From contig QOZQ01000017.1 of the NCBI GenBank assembly GCA_003576695.1, positions 1 to 64,000 of the forward strand: a DNA stretch of 64,000 nucleotides. Reading direction: 5' to 3'. The notes under the pieces are model-generated. The model was not told where the DNA came from. It ran no database searches and saw only the letters and a program-made list of their open reading frames with translations. The stretch's first letter is position 1. Each line of letters opens with the position of its first letter. The position numbers and the translations under genes were made by a program. The DNA is from Taklimakanibacter lacteus. Lineage in GTDB: Bacteria; Pseudomonadota; Alphaproteobacteria; Rhizobiales; Aestuariivirgaceae. This document shows positions 8,562 through 17,306 of this stretch, piece by piece.

Positions 8562-9927
8562 CTCACTCGCCTTCCGGCTCGTCGTCTCTTCCGCCATCGT
8601 CGCCATCATCCTGCTGGTCAGCGCCGCCGTGCTGCTGGCGAGCCTGTTTCAGGCAGCGCTCGAGCGCAATTTCGACGCAAGGCTGCGCGCCGTGATGGAT
8701 GGCCTTCTCGCCAATGTCGAGGTCAAGCGCGACGGCTCGCCCGGCATCCAGAGCGAGCTTGCCGACACGCGCTTCACGCTGCCGCTGTCCGGCTGGTACT
8801 GGCAGGTGACGCCGCCCAAGCGGGGCATGGCCGATCTGGCCTCGCCTTCGCTTCTGGAGAAGCGTCTGGTGCCGAGCGCTGAAAACCTGGCCATGCGGGA
8901 CTCCGATGGTATCGCGCATTTCTATCTGGATGACGTGAATGGCACGCGGCTGCGCGTCATGGAGCAGCGCTACAAGCTGTTCGACAAGGCCGATCAATAT
9001 TCCTTTCTGGTCGCCGGCAATTTCGACGAGCTGAAGGCCGAGGCCACCGCCTTCCGCCAGACGCTGGTCGCCATGCTGACGCTGCTGGGGCTTGGCCTTC
9101 TGGTGGCCATCCTTGTCCAGGTCCGTTTCGGCCTGCGGCCGCTGCGCACCCTGCAGGCCAAGCTGACGGCGATTCGCGAGGGCCGGGCGGAAAGGCTGGA
9201 AGGCTCCTACCCCGAAGAGATCCAGCCGGTTTCGGACGAGCTCAATCTTCTCATCCAGGCCAATTCCGAGATCGTCGAGCGCGCCCGCACCCAGGTCGGC
9301 AATCTGGCCCATGCGCTGAAGACGCCGCTCAGCGTTCTCAACAACGAGGCGAAACTGCAGCCGGGCGCCCTCGCCGACAAGGTGTCGGAGCAGGCCAGTG
9401 TGATGCGTGACCAGGTCAGCATGTATCTCGATCGTGCGAGGCGCGCCGCGCGCGCCCAGACGCTCGGATCGATTACCGAGGTGGAGCCGGTGCTGGCCGC
9501 ACTGGCGCGCACGCTGGAACGCATCCATCTCGACAAGCGCGTCAAGATCACGGTGGAGGTTCCGCGCGGCACCAAATTCCGCGGTGAAAAGCAAGATCTC
9601 GAAGAGATGGCGGGCAATCTGCTCGACAATGCCTGCAAATGGGCAATCCGACAGGTGAATGTCGCGGTCGGGCCCAGCATGGATGCGCCACCCGATGGCC
9701 GTTTGTGGATCGATGTGGTGGTGGGCGATGACGGTCCGGGCCTGCCGCCGGAGAAGCTGAAAGAGCCGCCGGTGCGGGGCCGGCGCCTTGACGAGACAAA
9801 GCCGGGTTCCGGACTGGGGCTCTCCATCGTGGCCGAGACGGCTGCAATGTACGGTGGCGGCATAAGATTAGATAAGTCAAACTTGGGTGGTCTTGCAGTC
9901 AAGCTGCGACTTCCGGCTGTGGTTTAG
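8548..9927 (+). CDS. feuQ: PhoQ/FeuQ-type sensor histidine kinase
   Basis: A 459-residue membrane sensor kinase: first membrane segment (about 12-34), a periplasmic domain of roughly 140 residues, a second segment (about 172-192), then HAMP-like, dimerisation and ATPase domains. The phospho-accepting histidine lies in NLAHALKTPLSVLNNEAK, a wording typical of the PhoQ/FeuQ branch. The N box is DNACKWA, with GDDGPGLP and GSGLGLSIV as glycine boxes. The partner is the overlapping FeuP-like regulator. The start could be 8548 or 8551, as two ATGs are adjacent. Signal sensed is unknown here. Confidence 0.85.
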   Translation: MMRRNSLAFRLVVSSAIVAIILLVSAAVLLASLFQAALERNFDARLRAVMDGLLANVEVKRDGSPGIQSELADTRFTLPLSGWYWQVTPPKRGMADLASPSLLEKRLVPSAENLAMRDSDGIAHFYLDDVNGTRLRVMEQRYKLFDKADQYSFLVAGNFDELKAEATAFRQTLVAMLTLLGLGLLVAILVQVRFGLRPLRTLQAKLTAIREGRAERLEGSYPEEIQPVSDELNLLIQANSEIVERARTQVGNLAHALKTPLSVLNNEAKLQPGALADKVSEQASVMRDQVSMYLDRARRAARAQTLGSITEVEPVLAALARTLERIHLDKRVKITVEVPRGTKFRGEKQDLEEMAGNLLDNACKWAIRQVNVAVGPSMDAPPDGRLWIDVVVGDDGPGLPPEKLKEPPVRGRRLDETKPGSGLGLSIVAETAAMYGGGIRLDKSNLGGLAVKLRLPAVV

Positions 9928-10090
9928 CTTGCGACTAAAGTCTACATTTGCCCCTGCGCAAATTTCTATTGTCATAAGTGCCTGAACTGCGCGCCGAAAA
10001 CAGGGCAAGGTCAGGCGCTGGAGGGGGAGCCATTGGCGTAAAATGCTGAAAATTATTTGATTTTGGGAATATGTATTATATTTTCGTTGG

Positions 10091-10253
10091 ACCCCTATCC
10101 AGAGAGCAGCAGATGCACAAAATTCAGGACAGGGACGGACGTTTCAATTTTTGGTCGCACAGACAAGTTCGGTAGGGTGCTGTCTGCAAATTGCCCCCGG
10201 TCGCGGGCGCACCCCTATCGGGGGAGCGGGTTCTAAGGGACCCGCTCCCTTTT
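10091..10253 (+). ncRNA. Candidate small RNA with three stem-loops
   Basis: Between two copies of the 9-mer ACCCCTATC (10091-10099 and 10211-10219) the sequence can fold: CAGACA (10160-10165) pairs with TGTCTG (10181-10186), CCCC (10212-10215) with GGGG, and the 3' end is a textbook terminator. An AT-rich stretch just upstream could hold a promoter, but no clean -35/-10 pair was found. It could instead be the 3' UTR of feuQ. Confidence 0.35.
10222..10253 (+). terminator. Strong Rho-independent terminator
   Basis: Perfect 10-bp stem GGGAGCGGGT / ACCCGCTCCC (10222-10231 and 10240-10249), 8-nt loop, then TTTT. It ends a plus-strand transcript 326 bp after feuQ and insulates the pilus operon. 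Confidence 0.85.
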
Positions 10254-10314
10254 GAATTTGGCATGACCGGTCAGCCTAGGCCTTTCCACATTCCGGGCGC
10301 GATTCATCCAGCGT

Positions 10315-10402
10315 GAAGTATTTCTCATTGCTGTTGGTGATTCTGTATTCTGAAATACTTCGGTGAGAGAAGGTTAGATTGCTGTTTCTTGCAGAAATAC
10401 TT
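10315..10402. promoter_or_regulatory. Three-copy operator-like motif GAAATACTT
   Basis: GAAGTATTTC (10315-10324) is the exact inverse of GAAATACTTC (10352-10361), and a third copy GAAATACTT lies at 10394-10402. The second and third copies are in the same orientation with starts 42 bp apart, four helical turns. The cluster ends 60 bp before the first pilus gene, so it is well placed to bind a regulator of that operon. Confidence 0.55.
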
Positions 10403-10461
10403 TGATAACAAAGCTGATTCATATTTCGCCCTAAGGAAATCCAATTTCCCGGGAGGGTGTC

Positions 10462-10956
10462 ATGTGGAAAGCATCACGGTGCCTGGCATATCTGGTTTCT
10501 CTTGCCGGTTTTGCGACGGCGATTCAGGCCGCTGAAGTGACCAGCAATCTGAGCGTCACGATCACCATCACGAATGAATGCACCGCCGGGGCGACATCGC
10601 CGGTCAATTTCGGCAGCCATGGCGTGTTGAACGCCAATTTCGATGCCACCGGCAACATCTCGGTCACCTGCACCACCAGTGCACCCTATACGATAGGCCT
10701 GGGCGCTGGCACCGGCTCGGGCGCCACTCTTGCCGCCCGCAAGATGACGGGGCCGGGCAGCGCCACGGTCACCTATCAGCTCTACCGAGATTCCGGTCGA
10801 TCCTTGAACTGGGGCGACCTCGCCAGCGGCGATACCCTGACCGGCACGGGCACGGGCAGCGCCCAGACCATCGACGTCTATGGCCGCGTCGCCAGCCAGA
10901 CGACGCCTCCGGCCGGAACCTATGACGATACCGTGCTGGTCACGGTCAGCTATTGA
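10462..10956 (+). CDS. Spore coat U domain pilin (major subunit, Csu-type)
   Basis: A 164-residue secreted pilin with signal peptide (residues about 1-23, ending IQAAEV) and one spore-coat-U (SCPU) domain. Two cysteines in NECTAG and VTCTTS can form the disulfide of the Ig-like pilin fold, and the domain ends with the family motif GTYDDTVLVTVSY. Family knowledge: archaic chaperone-usher (Csu) pili are polymers of SCPU subunits that build adhesive, biofilm-promoting fibres. A ribosome site GGGAGGG lies 7-13 bases upstream of the ATG. First gene of a four-gene operon; it strongly resembles the C-terminal domain of the fourth gene, supporting donor-strand assembly between them. Confidence 0.88.
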   Translation: MWKASRCLAYLVSLAGFATAIQAAEVTSNLSVTITITNECTAGATSPVNFGSHGVLNANFDATGNISVTCTTSAPYTIGLGAGTGSGATLAARKMTGPGSATVTYQLYRDSGRSLNWGDLASGDTLTGTGTGSAQTIDVYGRVASQTTPPAGTYDDTVLVTVSY

Positions 10957-10965
10957 TCCTTGCTC

Positions 10966-11691
10966 ATGTTGCGCCATTTCGGGGTATTCGTCCTTTTCGC
11001 CACGGCGTGCCTTGCCGGCCGGCCGGATGCAGATGCCGCGTCGATCAGCGTGTCGCCCATCCTGATCGACAGGGCGGCCTCCGGCAACACCGCCGCGGTG
11101 ACCTTGCAGACGCCGGGCAGCGAGCCGGTGCGGGTCCAGCTGCGGGTTTTCCGCTGGACCCAGGTTGACGGCAAGGATCAGCTGGAGCCGACGCGCGATG
11201 TGGTGGCAAGTCCGCCCATGCTCAGAATTGCTCCGGGTACGGATTATACCGTGCGTGTCGTGCGCTTGCTGAAGCGCCCGGCGGCGGGCGAGGAAAGCTA
11301 CCGGCTCCTGATAGATCAGCTGCCGGAGCCCAGGGCCAGGAAGGCCAACCAGGTCAATCTCGTCATCCGGCATTCGATCCCGGTGTTCTTCCGGATGGGC
11401 GATGAACGCCCGCCGGTGATCGGGTGGACGGCGGCGCGAACGAAGCGTGGGCTGGTGATCACCGCCCGCAATGACGGCGACCGCCGCTTCAAGCTGGCCA
11501 ATCTCGTCGTCAAGACGACATCAGGCAAGGTGCTTCGCCGCATCAACGGCCTGGCCGGTTACGTGCTTGGCCATTCGGCCATGAGCTGGACGATCCCCGG
11601 CAACGTGGCGGCGGGCAGCGGACTTGAGATCGCAGGACTGGGAGAGGGTGGACCCTTCCATGGAACGAGCTTGGTCAAGCCGTCTCCATAA
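10966..11691 (+). CDS. Periplasmic fimbrial chaperone, Csu-type
   Basis: A 241-residue PapD-like chaperone that would hold pilin subunits in the periplasm and deliver them to the usher. Signal peptide at residues 1-24, then an N-terminal Ig-like domain beginning ISVSPILIDRAASGNTAAV, with RVQLRVFRW and the IAPGTDYTVRVVRL strand that normally donates to the subunit. The C-terminal domain follows from about residue 130. The ATG at 10966 is chosen; TTG at 10960 would add two residues, and no clear ribosome site is visible, so the start is uncertain. It overlaps the usher start by 32 bp. Confidence 0.85.
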   Translation: MLRHFGVFVLFATACLAGRPDADAASISVSPILIDRAASGNTAAVTLQTPGSEPVRVQLRVFRWTQVDGKDQLEPTRDVVASPPMLRIAPGTDYTVRVVRLLKRPAAGEESYRLLIDQLPEPRARKANQVNLVIRHSIPVFFRMGDERPPVIGWTAARTKRGLVITARNDGDRRFKLANLVVKTTSGKVLRRINGLAGYVLGHSAMSWTIPGNVAAGSGLEIAGLGEGGPFHGTSLVKPSP

Positions 11692-14128
11692 AGCTCTTGC
11701 CGTCGGACTTGCAGTTCTGGGCCTGTCGACGACCGCCGCTCAATCGAACGAGCTGGCGAAGGCCGATCGATTGGCGCCGGCCGATGTGCAGGAGAGCTCA
11801 TGGACGAAGGCCGCCGAAATGCAGCCTCTCGCAGCGTCTCCTGTTGTGGAAGGACCTGTCTTGCTGCAGCTTGAAACCTTCATCAATGGTGTCTCGACGG
11901 GCCTGATCGGGTCGTTCCGGCGCGCACCGGACGGCGCGCTCAGCGCGACTGCAGACGAGCTGAGCGAGCTGGGACTCGTGCCGGTGGATGCCGCGCGTGC
12001 GGCGGATGGCATGATCGAGCTTGGCCGGCTTCCGGGCGTTAGCCATGAATATGACGAGGCCGCCCAGGCGATCAGGTTCACGGCGGGCGACAGGCAGCGC
12101 ATTCCCCGCCGGCTCGGGGCGGAAAGCCGCGATGAAACACGCCCCGCGGCCGAGCGCGGTTTTGGCGCGCTGGTGAACTATGCGCTGACGGCCAATTTCG
12201 ACACCACCGACTATACGCATCTGCCGGACTATAGTGGCGCCTTCGGATATTTCGATGGCCGCGTCTTCACGCCCTGGGGAACGCTCGACAGCTCCTTTTC
12301 GGCGCGCAGTACCCGCGAGCCCGGTGAATATGTGACCCGGCTGGACACGGCCTGGGTCTATTCCGACCCCGGCAGCCTCAGGACCTATGTCGCGGGCGAC
12401 TTCATTTCGAGCGGCCTTGCCTGGACGCGGCCGATCCGCATGGGCGGCCTGCAGGTCCGCCGCAATTTCGCCCTGCGGCCCGACCTGGTGACGCTGCCGA
12501 TACCGGAGCTCTCCGGATCCGCGGCCGTGCCTTCCGCGCTCGAGATCTATGTCAATGGTGTCAGGAGCTATGCAAATGACATACCCGGCGGTCCCTTCGT
12601 GGTCGACAATCTTCCCGCCGTCACCGGTCCCGGCCTTGCGCGCGTCGTCGTGCGCGACACAGCCACGGGCCAGGAGACAGAGACCGAGGTTGCATTCTAC
12701 GCCTCCGCGCGGCTGCTGCGGCCGGGGCTTGCCGACTATGCCGTCGAAGCGGGCTTTGCGCGCACTGACTACGGCATCTCGTCCGACTCCTACGACGGTG
12801 ATGCGATCGCCAGCGCCAGCTGGCGTTATGGCTTGAGCGACCGTTTGACGCTCGAGGCCCATGGCGAAGGTGGCGCCGGTCTTTTGAACGGCGGCGCTGG
12901 CATCGTCCTTGGCCTCGGCGGCTGGGGCGTCGGCAGCATCGCCGGCGCCTGGAGTGGCGTCGATGGCGAGCAGGGCTTCCTCATCGCCGGCTCGCTCGAA
13001 ACCGCCTTTGGCGATTGGCGGCTCTTCCTGCGCAGCCAGCGCAGCTTCGAGGACTATAATGACCTCGCGTCGGTGACTGCCGACGGCTTCAAGGAGGACC
13101 TGCATTTCTTCTCGGCCACCCCGCCCCGCGCGCTCGACCAGATCTCCCTCTCGATCCCGCTTTTTGTCGATGCATCCTCGCTCAATCTGAGCTTTACCCA
13201 CATCAAGAACGCTGCCGATGAATCCGAGATTGTCGGCCTGTCCTATGATCGGCCGTTCTTCGCCGACTCCACGCTCTTCGCCACCGCCTATGCCGATCTC
13301 GGCGACAGTGATGAGGTCGGCGTCTATGCCGGCATCTCGATGCAATTGGGTGGCAATATCAGTGCCGGCGCCGGTCTCGAATATGCAGGTGGCCACACCA
13401 ATGCTTTTGTCGATGCGGTTAAGCCCGACCAGGATATCGAGGGGAGCGTCGGTTGGCGCATCCACGCGGGCCTTGGCGAGGAAGTGAATTCACGCGCCGC
13501 GGCAAGCTATGTGGGCCGCCATGCGCGGCTGGAGGCCGGCGCCCGGCAATATGGCAGGAGCGTGAACCTGGCCGCCCAGCTGCGCGGCTCCGTCATCGCC
13601 GCCGGCGGCGACGTCTTCTTCGCGCGCGAGATCGATGATTCTTTTGCCGTTGTCGATGTCGGCGCGCCGGATGTGGAGGTCAGCGCCGCCAATCGGCCCG
13701 TCGGCCGGTCGGGCCGTTCGGGCAAGGTGATTGTTCCGCGTCTCAGCGCCTATGAAAGGAACCGGATCGCCATCGATCCCGCGAATCTTCCGGTCGACGC
13801 CGACATTCCGGAAACCAGCCGGATCGTCGTGCCGGCCGACAAGACCGGCATCGTCGTGTCCTTCAGGGCCAAGGCGGATGGCCGTGCCGCCCTCGTCCGG
13901 TTCATCGATGCCGGCGGTCGTCCTCTCGATGCCGGGCTGGCGGGCCGCAGCGCCGAGGGCGGCGAGGAGTTCATCGTCGGCTATGACGGCGAGGCCTATC
14001 TCACCGGCCTCTCACCCTCGAACGCCGTCACCATCGATCTCATGGATGGGAGCACGTGTCATGCGCGCTTCGATTTCTACAAAGCCGCAGGCGAGCAGAA
14101 GCTGATATCGGGAGTCCTCTGCCAATGA
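11660..14128 (+). CDS. Outer membrane usher, FimD/PapC-type (Csu branch)
   Basis: An 822-residue outer membrane usher that secretes and polymerises pilin. After the signal peptide (residues about 1-34) comes the N-terminal chaperone-binding domain (LQLETFINGVSTGLIGSFRR), a long beta-barrel with 'FSARSTREPGEYVTRLDTAW', a plug-like section (SALEIYVNGVRSYANDIPGGPF), and C-terminal domains ending in YGEAYL-like and 'CHARFDF' elements. Length matches the family. Start 11660 is favoured by GGAGAGGG at 11641-11648 and the signal peptide; it lies inside the end of the chaperone gene. Stop overlaps the adhesin start (ATGA). Confidence 0.9.
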   Translation: MERAWSSRLHKALAVGLAVLGLSTTAAQSNELAKADRLAPADVQESSWTKAAEMQPLAASPVVEGPVLLQLETFINGVSTGLIGSFRRAPDGALSATADELSELGLVPVDAARAADGMIELGRLPGVSHEYDEAAQAIRFTAGDRQRIPRRLGAESRDETRPAAERGFGALVNYALTANFDTTDYTHLPDYSGAFGYFDGRVFTPWGTLDSSFSARSTREPGEYVTRLDTAWVYSDPGSLRTYVAGDFISSGLAWTRPIRMGGLQVRRNFALRPDLVTLPIPELSGSAAVPSALEIYVNGVRSYANDIPGGPFVVDNLPAVTGPGLARVVVRDTATGQETETEVAFYASARLLRPGLADYAVEAGFARTDYGISSDSYDGDAIASASWRYGLSDRLTLEAHGEGGAGLLNGGAGIVLGLGGWGVGSIAGAWSGVDGEQGFLIAGSLETAFGDWRLFLRSQRSFEDYNDLASVTADGFKEDLHFFSATPPRALDQISLSIPLFVDASSLNLSFTHIKNAADESEIVGLSYDRPFFADSTLFATAYADLGDSDEVGVYAGISMQLGGNISAGAGLEYAGGHTNAFVDAVKPDQDIEGSVGWRIHAGLGEEVNSRAAASYVGRHARLEAGARQYGRSVNLAAQLRGSVIAAGGDVFFAREIDDSFAVVDVGAPDVEVSAANRPVGRSGRSGKVIVPRLSAYERNRIAIDPANLPVDADIPETSRIVVPADKTGIVVSFRAKADGRAALVRFIDAGGRPLDAGLAGRSAEGGEEFIVGYDGEAYLTGLSPSNAVTIDLMDGSTCHARFDFYKAAGEQKLISGVLCQ

Positions 14129-15108
14129 GGTGCACAGGCATGTGGCTCATACTGCTGGCCCTGATGACGGTTCTCACCGCCGGGCGGGCGGACGCCATGA
14201 CCTGCACCGCCAGCATCGGTTCGCCGGTGGTATTTTCCGGCATCGACATTCTCTCGGGCGGCCCCGTCGACGCGTCATCGACGCTCGATGTCACTTGTAC
14301 CGTCAACACGCTCGACGGCGCGGTCGGGGCGCTGCTCAACATCACGGTATGCCCCAATATCGGCGAGGGCAGCGGCGGATCGGTGTCGGGCACCCGCCAG
14401 CTTGTGCGCAGCGGTGGCGGTACGCTCAACTACAACATCTATCAGGACGCGGCGCGTACCGTTCCGTGGGGCCATGTGTCCTTCCCGGCACTGGGCACGG
14501 TTCCGCCACTGACCATGAGTGTCACGGTCCCGCTGCTTGGCACAGCGTCGACGTCGACATCGCAACCGGTCTATTTCCGTCTCTTCGGATCGCAGCAGGC
14601 CTCGCCGCCCGGTACTTACACGTCGAGCTTTGCCGGATCCCATACGCTGATCCGGGCCGGTATCGGCCTGCTCGGCTGTCCGGGACTCTATCTGATCACA
14701 TCTTCCCCGCAGGCGCCCTTCACCGTCGAGGCGACCTTTGCCAAGAACTGCACGGTGACGACTCAGAGCGTCAATTTCGGCACCGTCGGAGTGCTCGGCG
14801 CCAATGTCGATGCAACGGGGCAGGTGAGCGTGACCTGCACCCAGTCGACCGACTACAGCGCCGGCCTTTCGGTAGGAAGCTTCACCCCGACCACCCGGCG
14901 CATGGTGAAAAGCGGGGAATTCATCACCTATGGCCTTTATCGCGATGTCGGCAGGACGCAAGGCTGGGGCGACACGGCAGGCACGATGCCGACCGGGACG
15001 GGCTCGGGCGTCACACAGAGCTATACCGTCTATGGCCGCGTCGCGCCGCAAGCCACGCCGTCAGCCGGCACCTATAGCGACACGGTTGTCGTCACGATCA
15101 CCTACTGA
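14125..15108 (+). CDS. Two-domain spore coat U protein, likely tip adhesin (CsuE-like)
   Basis: A 327-residue secreted protein with signal peptide (residues about 1-24, ending GRADAMTC) and two SCPU-type domains. The first (about 25-190) contains CTASIGSPVVFSG and VTCTVNT; the second (about 205-327) is a near copy of the major pilin, with SVNFGTVGVLGANVDATG, VTCTQST and the C-terminal GTYSDTVVVTITY. In Csu pili the tip subunit has an adhesive N-terminal domain plus a pilin domain, so this layout fits CsuE. It is the last gene of the operon; its stop is two bases from an argE-like remnant. Confidence 0.85.
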   Translation: MRCTGMWLILLALMTVLTAGRADAMTCTASIGSPVVFSGIDILSGGPVDASSTLDVTCTVNTLDGAVGALLNITVCPNIGEGSGGSVSGTRQLVRSGGGTLNYNIYQDAARTVPWGHVSFPALGTVPPLTMSVTVPLLGTASTSTSQPVYFRLFGSQQASPPGTYTSSFAGSHTLIRAGIGLLGCPGLYLITSSPQAPFTVEATFAKNCTVTTQSVNFGTVGVLGANVDATGQVSVTCTQSTDYSAGLSVGSFTPTTRRMVKSGEFITYGLYRDVGRTQGWGDTAGTMPTGTGSGVTQSYTVYGRVAPQATPSAGTYSDTVVVTITY

Positions 15109-15110
15109 GC

Positions 15111-15218
15111 ATCTGCGGTCCGGGCGACATCGCGGTCGCGCACAAGCCGGACGAGTTCGTGACCGAAGAGCAACTGCGCCGCTGCGAGGACCTGCTCAGG
15201 CGACTATGCGCTGAGTAA
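15111..15218 (+). pseudogene. C-terminal remnant of an ArgE-like acetylornithine deacetylase
   Basis: An open frame of 35 codons plus TAA encodes ICGPGDIAVAHKPDEF followed by VTEEQLRRCEDLLRRLCAE. This matches the C-terminus of the M20 peptidase/ArgE family, where 'CGPG-I--AHKPDE(Y/F)V---QL--C---L-RL' is conserved. There is no start codon, and the frame begins two bases after the pilus operon stop. The rest of the gene is not seen in the window. The likely reading is that insertion or deletion next to the pilus operon removed the upstream part. Confidence 0.7.
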
Positions 15219-15226
15219 CGGCGCGG

Positions 15227-16276
15227 TCAGCTTCCGGTCGCGACGAGGACCGGCACGCCACGCTCGCGATAGGGTGTGCGGCCATAGAAGGCGCGATAGC
15301 ATTTGGAGAAATGCGACGGCGAGGAGAAGCCGCAGGCCAGCGCCACGTTGATCACCGACATATCGGTCTGCAGGAGAAGCGAGCGCGCCTTCTTGAGCCG
15401 CAATTCCAGATAGTAGCGCTTGGGCGAGCGGTCGAGATAGCGCCGGAACAGGCGCTCGAGCTGGCGTGCCGACAGGCCGGCCTGGCGCGCGAGCACGCTG
15501 GGCGACAAGGGCTCTTCGAGATTGCTCTCCATTTCCTCGATGATGCCGACGAGCTTGGGATGGCGCGCCCCGATGCGCGCCGGCAGCGACATGCGCTGAT
15601 GCTCGCTGTGGTGGCGGATGGGCGAATGCAGCACCAGCTCGGCGACGTTGGCCGCGAGGTCGGGGCCATGCTGGCTCGCGATGAGCGCCAGCATCATGTC
15701 GAGCGCCGAGGTGCCGCCCGCACTGGTGAAGCGATCGCGGTCGATCTCGAATAACCCGCCGGTCGCCTCGATCTCCGGGAAGGCTTCCGAGAAGCCGGGG
15801 AGGTTCTCCCAGTGGATGGTGCAGCGGTAGCCGTCGAGTATGTGCGCCTCGGCGAGGATATGGGCGCCGGTGCAGACGGCGCCGATGTCCATGCCGCGCC
15901 GCGCCGCCTTGCGCAGCCAGTTGACGAGGCGCTTGTCGACATGGTGCTGGATGTTGAGCCCGCCGCAGACGATGACTGTGTCATGCTCGTTGATCTGGTC
16001 GAGGTCGCCGTCGACCATGGCGAGGATGCCATTGGATGCGGCGACCGGCTTGCCGTCGACCGAATGCATCGCCCATTTGTACAGGGGCTTCTCGGCGCAG
16101 CGATTGGCGAGCCGGAGTGGCTCGATGGCCGCGGTCGCCGGCATCATGGTGAACTCCGGCACCATGATGAAGGCAAATTTCTGCGGCCATTCCTGGGGCT
16201 TGTCGCCAAACATGGGGATCCGTACCTTGGTTCTGGCCCCATAGTACCAATCTACGCCTTTGTCCATCAGCGTCAT
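15227..16276 (-). CDS. GlxA-family AraC-type transcriptional regulator, GbdR-like candidate
   Basis: A 349-residue regulator with an N-terminal DJ-1/PfpI-like domain (FAFIMVPEFTMMPATAAIEP, VIVCGGLN, GAVCTGAHILAEA) and a C-terminal AraC DNA-binding domain of two helix-turn-helix motifs (SARQLERLFRRYLDRSPKRY and FSSPSHFSKCYRAFYG). GlxA-family proteins include GbdR, which activates glycine betaine, dimethylglycine and sarcosine genes; the sarcosine oxidase operon and a methylenetetrahydrofolate reductase nearby make that role likely, though not proven. Starts at 16276, 16267 or 16213 are all possible, with no decisive ribosome site. It is divergent from the reductase gene. Confidence 0.85.
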   Translation of the reverse strand: MTLMDKGVDWYYGARTKVRIPMFGDKPQEWPQKFAFIMVPEFTMMPATAAIEPLRLANRCAEKPLYKWAMHSVDGKPVAASNGILAMVDGDLDQINEHDTVIVCGGLNIQHHVDKRLVNWLRKAARRGMDIGAVCTGAHILAEAHILDGYRCTIHWENLPGFSEAFPEIEATGGLFEIDRDRFTSAGGTSALDMMLALIASQHGPDLAANVAELVLHSPIRHHSEHQRMSLPARIGARHPKLVGIIEEMESNLEEPLSPSVLARQAGLSARQLERLFRRYLDRSPKRYYLELRLKKARSLLLQTDMSVINVALACGFSSPSHFSKCYRAFYGRTPYRERGVPVLVATGS

Positions 16277-16418
16277 CGCGAGGCACGAATACGACAAGGG
16301 CGGGGATGGTCGGTCGCAACCGAGATTGCCCGTGTCGCAAATTCTCATGCGCCGGGCCGCAGGGCGGTTAATGCTTGGCCAGTCCCGTTCCCGCCCATCC
16401 GGAGTTAAAGCTTTGAAC

Positions 16419-17306
16419 ATGTTCTCGAAGCTCAAGGTTGAAGAGAGCAGCATGCCGGCCCTCGTTGCGGCTTTTCTGGCGCGGCTCTCGATCGAGATCA
16501 CCCCCAAGCAGGTTGAAAGGATTGGCCTGCTTAGGGACAGGCTGCCGCAGGGCACCTGCGTCTATGTGGCTTTGATCGACCCGGCGGACATCGCCTTGCA
16601 GATCGACGCGGTGGCCGCCATCCGCGCCGCCGGTCTCGAGCCCGTGCCGCATATCCCCGCCCGCTTCGTGCGTGACCGGGATGATCTCGACAGCCGTCTC
16701 GCGGCGCTGGCCGAGCGCGGCCAGGTTCGCCAAGCCCTTGTCCTTGGCGGCGGCGCCCCGCAGCCGCTCGGCATCTATGATGCGGCGATCCAGTTGCTCG
16801 AGACCGGCCTCTTCCAGGCACATGGCATCCGCAGGATCGGCATGGCCGGCCATCCGGAAGGCAATCCCGATATCATCAAGGCGAAGGGCGAGGCGACGCT
16901 CATCGAGGCGCTCCAGGCGAAGCAGTCCTATCTCGCCGCCCACAATATCGATGGCTATATCGCCACCCAGTTTCTGTTCGAGGCGGGGCCGGTGGCCTAT
17001 TGGGCCAAGGGCCTGCGTGATGCCGGCATCACCCTGCCGGTCCATGTCGGCGTGCCGGGGCCGGCGACCATCAAGACCCTGGTCAAATATGCCGCCATGT
17101 GCGGCGTCGGCAATTCGGCCCGCTTCATCCGCAAGCAGGCGCTGAATGTGACCAAGCTGCTGACGGTTTCAAGCCCGGATACCTTTGTCGAGAATCTGGC
17201 GAAGCTCCATTTTGAAAAGCCGGAGCTCGGCATTGCCGCACCCCATCTCTATCCGTTCGGCGGCTTCGACAAGCTTCTCGACTGGGTTTCGTCGCGCTCT
17301 GCCTGA
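16419..17306 (+). CDS. Methylenetetrahydrofolate reductase family protein
   Basis: A 295-residue MetF-like TIM-barrel flavoprotein that would reduce 5,10-methylene-THF to 5-methyl-THF. Seen: SIEITPKQ near the N-terminus, VPHIPARFVRD, ALVLGGGAPQPLG, GMAGHPEGNPDI, and a 'FDAxxxFxQ'-equivalent region YIATQFLFEAG, then PVHVGVPGPATIKTL. Start 16419 gives the normal family length; upstream in-frame residues look non-coding. Demethylation of dimethylglycine and sarcosine yields methylene-THF, so its place beside a GbdR-like regulator and close to soxBDAG is sensible. It is probably an accessory one-carbon enzyme rather than the biosynthetic MetF. Confidence 0.85.
   Translation: MFSKLKVEESSMPALVAAFLARLSIEITPKQVERIGLLRDRLPQGTCVYVALIDPADIALQIDAVAAIRAAGLEPVPHIPARFVRDRDDLDSRLAALAERGQVRQALVLGGGAPQPLGIYDAAIQLLETGLFQAHGIRRIGMAGHPEGNPDIIKAKGEATLIEALQAKQSYLAAHNIDGYIATQFLFEAGPVAYWAKGLRDAGITLPVHVGVPGPATIKTLVKYAAMCGVGNSARFIRKQALNVTKLLTVSSPDTFVENLAKLHFEKPELGIAAPHLYPFGGFDKLLDWVSSRSA

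Larger units (their letters stand above)
9928..10461. other. 534-bp intergenic region between feuQ and the pilus operon
   Basis: No protein gene is supported. The left half holds a structured, terminator-ended segment that may be a small RNA (10091-10253). The right half holds three copies of a 9-10 bp motif forming an operator-like cluster upstream of the pilus genes. Both are listed separately. The region from 10045 to 10090 is AT-rich. Confidence 0.5.
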
